From positions 1-17,425 of the forward strand of contig CALVRP010000103.1 of assembly GCA_944358665.1 (NCBI GenBank): DNA of 17,425 bases, given 5' to 3'. The notes beneath the pieces were generated by a model. That model had not been told where the DNA came from, ran no database searches, and saw only the letters and a program-made list of their open reading frames with translations. Shown here in pieces: positions 1 to 6,428 of the stretch. A program made the position numbers and the translations under genes. This DNA comes from an uncultured Bacilli bacterium (lineage in GTDB: Bacteria > Bacillota_I > Bacilli_A > RF39 > UBA660). Numbering within the stretch: the first letter of the stretch is position 1; each line of letters opens with the position of its first letter.

Positions 1-100
1 TAATAACTTTGTGCGATCTTGTTCCACAGTTTTTATATAAAAATGACTAAAAATAATCTACAATGATTACAGAGATGTCTAAAAATTGCGGTGGATGTTT
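1..100 (+). promoter_or_regulatory. dnaA upstream leader
   Basis: This is AT-rich non-coding sequence ahead of dnaA; the upstream neighbour is outside the window. A TACAAT hexamer at 59-64 could be a -10 box but lacks a convincing -35. TGTTCCACA at 20-28 is two bases from a DnaA box and also equals a parS half-site plus one base, so it could be an autoregulatory DnaA contact. A weak Shine-Dalgarno (GGTGG, 90-94) lies six bases before the ATG at 101. No promoter can be assigned firmly. Confidence 0.3.
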
Positions 101-1438
101 ATGGAATACAATAATATATGGCTGGCATTCTTAGAAAAAATTAAGGGAAAAGTTAAACCGGTTTTATTTCAAACATGGTTTAAAGATACAAAACTAATTA
201 AACTTAATGATGAATATGCCTTTGTTGAAGTGCCTTTAGATGTTCATAAAAAACATTTAAAAGAAAATTATAATGATTTAATAAGAGAAACCTTTATGGA
301 AGTAACTGGTTCAATATTCAAGTTTGAATATGTAACGGAAGAAGAAAATGAAGTAGAGGAGACTGTTACTGCAGAAAATAACCAAGCGATATTTGAAAGT
401 GGCCTTGATAGTAAATATACTTTTGATAATTTTATATCAGGAGAAAGTAACAAATTTGCCAAAGCAATTGGTCTAGCAGTAGCCGAAAAACCAGGTTCAA
501 TGTATAATCCATTATTCATTTATGGGAATAGTGGACTCGGAAAAACACATTTAATGCATGCGATTGGTAATTATATTAGTGCGAATTCTAATAAAAAAGT
601 ATTATATGTTACTAGTGAAAAATTTGTAGATGATTTTTTAAACATTTACCGAAAAGGTGAAAATAGTAATTTTAATGCTGTGGAAAAGTTTAAAAATAAA
701 TACCGCAATATTGATGTATTAATGATTGATGATATTCAATATTTAGAAATAGCTAGTAAAACGCAGCAAGAATTTTTCAACACTTTTAATGAATTACACA
801 CAAAAAATAAGCAAATTATTATTTCTTCTGATAGATCGCCAGATGATTTAAAAAAATTAGAAGAGCGCCTTCGAACTAGATTTAACTGGGGGCTTACTAT
901 TGATATTTTACCACCTGACTTTGAACTAAGAATGGCAATATTAGATAAAAAAGTTGAAGCTCAAGGTATTGGTAATATGGTTCCAACAGAAGTAAAAGAA
1001 TATATTGCTAGTAATTGTACTACCGATATAAGAAAGTTAGAAGGGGCTTTAACTAGAGTCTTTGCTTATGCCACTATAATGAATGGTTCAGAAATTACTA
1101 TTGAACTTGCCGTTGAAGCTTTAAAAGATTATATTGGCAAAGCAGTCCTTGCGAAAAACAAAATTGAACAAGTTATTGGTATCGTTGCCAATAACTATAA
1201 TATAACACCTGAAGACATTAAAAGTAAAAAGAGACTAAAAAAAATAGCGGTTCCAAGACAAATTGCGATGTATATTTGCCGGATTAATTTAAAAGAATCA
1301 CTACCAAAAATAGGTAGTGAATTTGGAGGTAAGGATCATACGACAGTTATGCACTCGGTTAATAAAATTAAAGATGAATTAAAAAAAGATAAAAATTTAG
1401 AAATTGAAATTTCTAAAATTATAAATCAATTAAATTAA
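101..1438 (+). CDS. dnaA: Chromosomal replication initiator protein DnaA
   Basis: DnaA is the AAA+ initiator that binds DnaA boxes, oligomerises on ATP and melts oriC. The 445-residue protein has the family layout: domain I at about 1-75 (with the W/F-rich FQTWF helix), a short acidic linker at about 78-100, an AAA+ core with Walker A GNSGLGKT (142-149) and Walker B VLMIDD (206-211), and the C-terminal helix-turn-helix with signature GGKDHTTVMHSV (409-420). The frame is open from a TTG at 86 and has an ATG at 95. I chose the ATG at 101 because GGTGG sits six bases upstream and the resulting N-terminus aligns with Bacillus DnaA. The linker is short compared with Bacillus. It is followed directly by the candidate oriC and dnaN. 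Identification is certain; only the start is open. Confidence 0.97.
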   Translation: MEYNNIWLAFLEKIKGKVKPVLFQTWFKDTKLIKLNDEYAFVEVPLDVHKKHLKENYNDLIRETFMEVTGSIFKFEYVTEEENEVEETVTAENNQAIFESGLDSKYTFDNFISGESNKFAKAIGLAVAEKPGSMYNPLFIYGNSGLGKTHLMHAIGNYISANSNKKVLYVTSEKFVDDFLNIYRKGENSNFNAVEKFKNKYRNIDVLMIDDIQYLEIASKTQQEFFNTFNELHTKNKQIIISSDRSPDDLKKLEERLRTRFNWGLTIDILPPDFELRMAILDKKVEAQGIGNMVPTEVKEYIASNCTTDIRKLEGALTRVFAYATIMNGSEITIELAVEALKDYIGKAVLAKNKIEQVIGIVANNYNITPEDIKSKKRLKKIAVPRQIAMYICRINLKESLPKIGSEFGGKDHTTVMHSVNKIKDELKKDKNLEIEISKIINQLN

Positions 1439-1522
1439 AGTAGGGGAAAAACAAAACTTTTACACAGGATAAATTTAATCACTTTTTAGTTATTTACTTA
1501 GTAATTACAAAAGATTTAAAAG

Positions 1523-1540
1523 TTTTCCACTTTTTCCACA
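1523..1540 (+). promoter_or_regulatory. Two tandem DnaA boxes (variant)
   Basis: TTTTCCACT (1523-1531) and TTTTCCACA (1532-1540) lie head to tail with no gap. Against TTATCCACA they have two mismatches and one mismatch. Paired boxes next to the melting region are typical of the Bacillus unwinding module. Confidence 0.6.
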
Positions 1541-1555
1541 CTAATAATAACAATA
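1541..1555 (+). promoter_or_regulatory. DnaA-trio-like element
   Basis: Immediately after the second box the top strand reads CTA ATA ATA ACA ATA. On the complementary strand read 3'->5' this is GAT TAT TAT TGT TAT, matching the repeating DnaA-trio pattern (3'-GAT-like, central A) except in the fourth triplet. The usual short GC-rich spacer between box and trios is absent. AT-rich sequence gives such runs by chance, so confidence is moderate. Confidence 0.45.
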
Positions 1556-1589
1556 TATATTTATAAACAATAAAAAAGGAGGATGAAAA

Positions 1590-2711
1590 ATGAAATTTGA
1601 AATAAAACAAGATGTATTAATTGAACATTTAAATTATGTTATTAGAGGAATATCTAGTAAAAACTTAAGACCTATTTTAAATTGTATTAAATTTGAACTT
1701 ACAAGTGAAGGTTTATATTTAATGAGTACAGATAATGAAATAGCTATTAAAACTTTTATTGATAAAAAAGATATTGAAAAAATCGAAAATCCTGGGGAAA
1801 TTGTTGTATCTGGTAGATATATTTATGAAATTATCAGAAAACTTCCTCATGAAATGGTTAATTTAGAAGAAGTTATTGGTTCTAAACTTTATATTACAAC
1901 TAAGAATTCAGCATTTACTCTAAATTGTAATAATGCAGAAGAATTTCCTGATTTAGAACTTGAATATAATAAAAAACCAATTATTTTAAATCAAAAAGTA
2001 TTTAAAACTATTATTAATCAAACTGCTTTTGCCACATCAACTGGTGAGTCTAGACCAGTTCTTACAGGAATTAACTTTAAAATAAGTGGAAAAGTTATGC
2101 AGTGTACAGCTACTGATTCTTATAGACTTTCTATAAAGACTATTAATTTATCTGAAGAAGTAGCTGATAATGTTAATATTATTATCCCAACTAAAAATTT
2201 AAATGAACTTGTAAAATTATTAACTGAAGAAGAAGATAATATGGAAATTCATATCTTTGGTAATAAAGTAATCTTTAAATTTAATCAAATTACTATGCTT
2301 ACAAGACTTATAAATGGAACATATCCTGATACTTCGAAATTAATACCTGAAGAGTTTGAACTTGGTATAAAAGTTAAATTAAGTGATTTTTATAAAGCTA
2401 TTGATAGAGCGTCATTACTTACTAATGAAAGCGATAAAAATACGATTAAATTAGAAAGTAATGGTAATATTGTGGTTATTTCTTCAAATATTCCAGAAAT
2501 AGGTAATGTTGAAGAAACTATTACTGTGGAAAAAGATAATGATAAAGAAATTAAAATTGCCTTTTCTTCTAAATTTATGTTAGACTCTTTAAGAGTATTA
2601 GAATCTGAAGAAATGGAACTACTTTTTAATGGTGAATTAAAACCAATTATTATTAAAAATCCTGAATCTGATGATTTAACACAACTTATTTTACCAATAA
2701 GAACTTACTAA
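1590..2711 (+). CDS. dnaN: DNA polymerase III beta sliding clamp
   Basis: The beta clamp dimerises into a ring around DNA and tethers the polymerase and other clamp-binding proteins. The 373-residue length is standard for a three-domain clamp (about 125 residues per domain). The N-terminus MKFEIKQDVL and the C-terminus LILPIRTY match the family; the latter forms part of the peptide-binding groove. The start is set by a strong AAGGAGG at 1576-1582, seven bases before the ATG. It follows dnaA across the candidate oriC, as in nearly all Bacilli. A hairpin with a T-tract overlaps its stop codon, so transcription probably ends here rather than running into the next gene. Confidence 0.97.
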   Translation: MKFEIKQDVLIEHLNYVIRGISSKNLRPILNCIKFELTSEGLYLMSTDNEIAIKTFIDKKDIEKIENPGEIVVSGRYIYEIIRKLPHEMVNLEEVIGSKLYITTKNSAFTLNCNNAEEFPDLELEYNKKPIILNQKVFKTIINQTAFATSTGESRPVLTGINFKISGKVMQCTATDSYRLSIKTINLSEEVADNVNIIIPTKNLNELVKLLTEEEDNMEIHIFGNKVIFKFNQITMLTRLINGTYPDTSKLIPEEFELGIKVKLSDFYKAIDRASLLTNESDKNTIKLESNGNIVVISSNIPEIGNVEETITVEKDNDKEIKIAFSSKFMLDSLRVLESEEMELLFNGELKPIIIKNPESDDLTQLILPIRTY

Positions 2712-2725
2712 AAGTTCTTTTTTTT
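2699..2725 (+). terminator. Rho-independent terminator after dnaN
   Basis: AAGAACTT (2699-2706) pairs perfectly with AAGTTCTT (2712-2719) across a five-base loop, followed by an uninterrupted T run to 2725. The dnaN stop codon lies in the loop. Confidence 0.8.
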
Positions 2726-2757
2726 GACAAAATTTGAGCTTTTTCGACAAAGAAAAA

Positions 2758-2766
2758 TGTTATAAA
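2758..2766 (+). promoter_or_regulatory. Extended -10 promoter of the comK-like gene
   Basis: TGTTATAAA forms a TGn-extended -10 element; no good -35 is at the right distance (TTGAGC at 2734-2739 is 21 bases away). A similar TGTTATAAT occurs before recF and dnaX. A small hairpin, TGTATC (2772-2777) with GATACA (2783-2788), sits between this element and the ribosome binding site. Confidence 0.4.
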
Positions 2767-2800
2767 AAGAGTGTATCTTTTTGATACAAGGGGGTTAATT

Positions 2801-3253
2801 ATGTTAGATAGTTATGAAGTAAATAGGGAAACTTCACTTATTTTATTTAAAGATAATAAGTCAGAAATAATTGAAGGTAATCAGGTATTTACTTTAAATA
2901 TCCGGCCAACTATGGTTATTAGTTATAGCTGTGAATATTTTGGTAGTTCTTTAAACGGAAGAATTCTTGGAAGTAAAAATATGCTAGGAATGGGATACAA
3001 ACTTCCAATTATTGTTGAGGAAACCGAGGAGATTATATTTATGCCAACGACTTCAATTGAAAATCATGAATGTAGTTGGATTAATATTGCTAATATAAAA
3101 AGTTATGTAGCGAGGGAAAATAATGTTATTGTGGAATTTAATAGCGGTATAAAAAGAGAACTTCCAATATCTTATTTTTCCTTTGAAAATCAATTTTTTA
3201 GGGCTTCTAAGTTATTACTCATATTAAAGATGCGAAAAAAAACAGTAAAATAA
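2801..3253 (+). CDS. comK: ComK-family competence transcription factor, short form
   Basis: ComK is the master activator of natural-competence genes in Bacillus, binding AT-box pairs as a dimer of dimers. I recognise the family by eye from collinear motifs in this 150-residue protein: SYEVN (4-8), SCEYFGSSLNGR (43-54), KLPIIV (67-72), FMPT (80-83), CSWI (91-94) and LPISYFSFENQ (121-131). B. subtilis ComK is about 192 residues; this protein stops about 20 residues after the SFENQ motif, so the C-terminal part is missing. That part includes the FMLYPK MecA-recognition peptide known from B. subtilis. A GTG at 2771 is in frame, but AAGGGGGT at 2788-2795 points to the ATG at 2801. The gene sits where Bacillus has the S4-domain gene yaaA and is bounded by terminators, so it is probably monocistronic. 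Whether it still activates competence is not visible here. Confidence 0.85.
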   Translation: MLDSYEVNRETSLILFKDNKSEIIEGNQVFTLNIRPTMVISYSCEYFGSSLNGRILGSKNMLGMGYKLPIIVEETEEIIFMPTTSIENHECSWINIANIKSYVARENNVIVEFNSGIKRELPISYFSFENQFFRASKLLLILKMRKKTVK

Positions 3254-3272
3254 GCGATTTGCTTATTTTTTT
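3247..3272 (+). terminator. Rho-independent terminator after the comK-like gene
   Basis: AAAATAAGC (3247-3255) pairs with GCTTATTTT (3261-3269) over a five-base loop and runs into T residues to 3272. The stem overlaps the stop codon. Confidence 0.75.
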
Positions 3273-3294
3273 ACTATAAATAAAGGCCGTTTTA

Positions 3295-3359
3295 TGGTAT
3301 AATTATATATAGGTATAGGTGTACCACAAAATAGTATTTGTTTGAAAATTTGTTATAAT
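3295..3359 (+). promoter_or_regulatory. recF-gyrB-gyrA promoter region
   Basis: Two TGn-extended -10 elements are present: TGGTATAAT at 3295-3303 and TGTTATAAT at 3351-3359. Neither has a clear -35. The second would start transcription about 20 bases before recF. Between them GGTA (3312-3315) and TACC (3322-3325) form a short inverted repeat that might be an operator; nothing proves it. Confidence 0.5.
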
Positions 3360-3379
3360 AAGCGAAAAGAGGCAAGGTA

Positions 3380-4501
3380 ATGGTAATAAAAGACATAGAA
3401 ATCACTAATTTTCGCAATTATCAAAATTTGAAATTAGAGTTTGGAGAAAATATTAATATTGTTTATGGCGATAATGGTGTTGGAAAAACTAATTTATTAG
3501 AAAGTGTTTATGTTTTAGGTTTTTCTAAATCCCATCGCTTTTTTACCCCAAATAATTTAATTAAAGAGGGGGAAGATTATTCTTTAATTAAAGGGACAAT
3601 ATTTAATAAAATACCTTACGAATTAGAAGTTTTATTAAATAAAAGTAAAAAACAAGTTAAAATTGATAATAATGTTGTTAAAAAAATCAGTGATTATATT
3701 GATAAAACTAACATTGTGGTGTTTTATACTGAAGATTTAGAATTAATAAAAGGAATACCTTCAGTTCGTCGTAAATATTTAAATTCAGAGCTTTTTCAAA
3801 TATCTATTAATTATTTTAATGCTATTAATGATTTTAATAAGCTTTTAAAATCTAGAAATGAATATTTAAAGAGAATAAGTGAAGGAGAGAAAATCGATTT
3901 AAATTATTTTGATGTTTTAACTGAATATTTTATCGGTAAAAGTGTTTTTATTTATCAAATGCGTCATAAATTTATTGAAAAAATCAATTTAATATGTCCA
4001 GATATTTTTAAAAAGATATCTGGTAAGTCCGGATTTGAAATACAATATAAACCAGTTATTAATTTTAAAAATTTTAGCCAGGATTATTTATATGAAACTT
4101 TAAAGAAAAATTTAGAAGAAAATTTTGATAAGGAATTAAAATTTAAAGCAACTTTATATGGCCCACATCGAGATGATTTTGAATTTATTTTGAATAATCA
4201 AAATTTAAAAAATTTTGGTTCGCAAGGTCAACAGAGAGTAGGGGTAATCGCTTTAAAATTAGCCGAAATTGAGCTTTTGAAAGATTTTAAACAAACAAAT
4301 CCTATTGTTTTATTAGATGATGTATTTAGTGAGCTTGATAATAATAAAAAAGAAGGACTTCTTTCTTATATAGCTGACGATATTCAAGTAATTATTACGA
4401 CTACTGATTTAGATAGTATTGATGAGAGCCTTTTAAAGCGCGCTAAATTATTTCATGTTGAAAATAACGAAGTATTGGAAGGAGAGGTAAAGCATGAATA
4501 A
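3380..4501 (+). CDS. recF: DNA replication and repair protein RecF
   Basis: RecF is an SMC-like ABC ATPase that recognises single-strand/double-strand junctions and, with RecO and RecR, loads RecA at gaps. The 373-residue protein has Walker A GDNGVGKT (30-37), the GPHRDD motif (261-266), the ABC signature region GSQGQQR (280-286) and Walker B IVLLDD (309-314) followed by FSELD. The N-terminus IKDIEITNFRNY is typical. An AAGAGG and an AAGG lie just before the ATG. Its last eight bases overlap gyrB, so the two are translationally coupled. RecR is encoded downstream in the same window. Confidence 0.96.
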   Translation: MVIKDIEITNFRNYQNLKLEFGENINIVYGDNGVGKTNLLESVYVLGFSKSHRFFTPNNLIKEGEDYSLIKGTIFNKIPYELEVLLNKSKKQVKIDNNVVKKISDYIDKTNIVVFYTEDLELIKGIPSVRRKYLNSELFQISINYFNAINDFNKLLKSRNEYLKRISEGEKIDLNYFDVLTEYFIGKSVFIYQMRHKFIEKINLICPDIFKKISGKSGFEIQYKPVINFKNFSQDYLYETLKKNLEENFDKELKFKATLYGPHRDDFEFILNNQNLKNFGSQGQQRVGVIALKLAEIELLKDFKQTNPIVLLDDVFSELDNNKKEGLLSYIADDIQVIITTTDLDSIDESLLKRAKLFHVENNEVLEGEVKHE

Positions 4502-6416
4502 TAATGAACATTATGATGCTTCAGATATTCAAGTGTTAGAAGGCTTAGAAGCCGTTAGAAAAAGACCGGGAATGTATATTGGAACTACTGACGTTAAAGG
4601 TCTTCATCATTTAGTTTGGGAAATAGTTGATAATAGTATCGATGAAGCCTTAGCTGGATATTGCAACAATATTGAAATTATTATAAATAAAGGAAATTCA
4701 ATTACAGTCAAAGATAATGGACGTGGAATTCCTGTTGGTGTTCACCCAAAAACTGGGTTATCCACAGTAGAAACTGTTTATACTGTTTTACATGCTGGTG
4801 GAAAATTTGGCGGCGGCGGCTATAAAGTATCAGGTGGACTTCATGGTGTTGGAGCATCTGTTGTTAATGCTTTATCAAGCTGGGTAACTGTTACCGTGTA
4901 TAAAGATGGTAAAATTCACGAAGCAAAATTCGAAAATGGTGGAAAAACTGTTCAAAAATTAACGATAATTGGAGAATGTGAACCTGAAAGAACAGGAACG
5001 ACAGTTACATTTAAACCAGATCCAGATATTTGTGATACCGATATCTATGATTATGAAACTTTAAAAGTAAGAACTAGAGAACTTGCGTTTTTAAATAAAG
5101 GTTTAATGCTTACTTTAAGAGATGACCGTGATGAAGAAGATACAACGGGTGAAACTTTCCATTACGAAGGTGGTATTAGTGAATATGTAAAATATCTTAA
5201 TGTTAATAAAACACCTATTCAAAGCGAAATTATTCATTTAGAAGGTGAAGAAGATGGTGTTATGTTTGAAGTGGCATTGCAATATAATACTGGTTATACG
5301 GAAAACATTTATTCTTTTGTTAATAACATTAATACTCATGATGGTGGAACTCATGAAGAGGGTGTTAAAAGAGCTTTAACAAGGGTTTTAAATAGTTATG
5401 CCCGAAAAAATAATATTTTAAAAGAAAAAGATGATTCCTTAAGTGGTGAAGATGTAAAAGAAGGTCTTACGATGATTGTTTCTTGTAAACATCCAAATCC
5501 TCAATTTGAGGGTCAAACAAAAGGAAGACTTGGTAACTCAGAAGTTAGGAAACTTGCTGATAAAGTCTTTTCTGAAGGTTTTGAAAGATATCTTTTAGAA
5601 CACCCTGAAGAAGCAAAATTAATACTTGATAAAAATATGACAGCGGCCAGAGCTAGAGTAGCTGCCAAAAGAGCCCGTGAACTTACTCGAAGAAAAGGTG
5701 GATTAGAACTTACAAATCAATGGGGTAAACTTGCTGATTGCTCGTCTAAAAATCCAGCTGAATCTGAAATATTTATAGTCGAAGGAGATTCAGCTGGAGG
5801 ACAAGCAAAACAAGGAAGAGATGCGAAAACTCAAGCCATTTTACCACTTAGAGGAAAAATTTTAAATGTGGAAAAAGCACGTTTAGACCGTATTTTAGGA
5901 AATGAAGAGATAAGAAGTATGATTACCGCTTTTGGTACTGGAATTGGTGAAGATTTTGATATTAGTAAATTAAGATATCATAAAATTATTATTATGACCG
6001 ACGCCGATGTCGATGGATCACACATTAGAACTTTACTTTTAACATTATTCTATCGCTTTTTTAAACCAATTATTGAGCAAGGACATGTTTTTGTTGCCCA
6101 GCCGCCATTATATAAAATAACTCATGGTAAGACTTTTAAATTTGTTTTAACCGATGAAGAAAAAGATGCATATATTGCTTCTTTACCAGAAAATGCTAAA
6201 TATGTTATTCAAAGAAACAAAGGTTTGGGTGAAATGGATAAAGATGAACTTTGTGATACAACAATGAATATTGAACATCGAACATTAAGAAAAATAACAA
6301 TTGAAGATGCGATGCTTGCTGACCAAGTTTTTGAAACATTAATGGGTGAAGAGGTTGAGCCTAGAAGAAAATTTATTGAAGAAAACGCTCAATATGTAGA
6401 AAATTTAGATATTTAG
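4494..6416 (+). CDS. gyrB: DNA gyrase subunit B
   Basis: GyrB is the ATPase and TOPRIM subunit of gyrase, which introduces negative supercoils as GyrA2B2. The 640 residues match the compact Gram-positive form. Visible are the GHKL ATPase start EAVRKRPGMYIG (19-30), the catalytic-base motif EIVDNSIDEA with E43, the GRGIP and GLHGVGASVVNAL ATP-lid motifs, TOPRIM EGDSAGG beginning at E430, and DADVDG at 503-508. The ATG at 4494 overlaps recF by eight bases and has GGAGAGG upstream inside recF. gyrA follows after 12 bases. Being fused into the recF-gyrB-gyrA block argues for gyrase rather than topoisomerase IV ParE. Confidence 0.97.
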   Translation: MNNNEHYDASDIQVLEGLEAVRKRPGMYIGTTDVKGLHHLVWEIVDNSIDEALAGYCNNIEIIINKGNSITVKDNGRGIPVGVHPKTGLSTVETVYTVLHAGGKFGGGGYKVSGGLHGVGASVVNALSSWVTVTVYKDGKIHEAKFENGGKTVQKLTIIGECEPERTGTTVTFKPDPDICDTDIYDYETLKVRTRELAFLNKGLMLTLRDDRDEEDTTGETFHYEGGISEYVKYLNVNKTPIQSEIIHLEGEEDGVMFEVALQYNTGYTENIYSFVNNINTHDGGTHEEGVKRALTRVLNSYARKNNILKEKDDSLSGEDVKEGLTMIVSCKHPNPQFEGQTKGRLGNSEVRKLADKVFSEGFERYLLEHPEEAKLILDKNMTAARARVAAKRARELTRRKGGLELTNQWGKLADCSSKNPAESEIFIVEGDSAGGQAKQGRDAKTQAILPLRGKILNVEKARLDRILGNEEIRSMITAFGTGIGEDFDISKLRYHKIIIMTDADVDGSHIRTLLLTLFYRFFKPIIEQGHVFVAQPPLYKITHGKTFKFVLTDEEKDAYIASLPENAKYVIQRNKGLGEMDKDELCDTTMNIEHRTLRKITIEDAMLADQVFETLMGEEVEPRRKFIEENAQYVENLDI

Positions 6417-6428
6417 AGGTGAAAAGAA

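Larger units (their letters stand above)
1439..1589 (+). other. oriC: Candidate oriC (dnaA-dnaN intergenic)
   Basis: This 151-bp spacer is where Bacilli carry the unwinding part of oriC. It holds two abutting direct DnaA-box variants (TTTTCCACT at 1523-1531, TTTTCCACA at 1532-1540), a weaker TTTTACACA at 1458-1466, a trinucleotide run from 1541, and an AT-only stretch leading to the dnaN ribosome binding site (AAGGAGG, 1576-1582). An 11-bp near-palindrome lies at 1494-1504. The position and the box-trio-AT order support an origin role. No strict TTATCCACA is present here, so the boxes are inferred. Any dnaN promoter must also be here, but I could not fix its hexamers. Confidence 0.7.

Noticed and set aside
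20..35. parS half-site upstream of dnaA (TGTTCCAC then AGTTTTTA)
   Set aside because: Only the left half matches; the right half is degenerate. It is equally close to a DnaA box, so no parS call is made.
268..519. Minus-strand ORF within dnaA
   Set aside because: It is antisense to the conserved DnaA coding frame, has no recognisable family and no ribosome site.
2729..2788. ComK AT-box pair for autoregulation upstream of the comK-like gene
   Set aside because: AAAA and TTTT runs exist but never with the required five-base spacing; nearest is AAAA-N7-TTTT.
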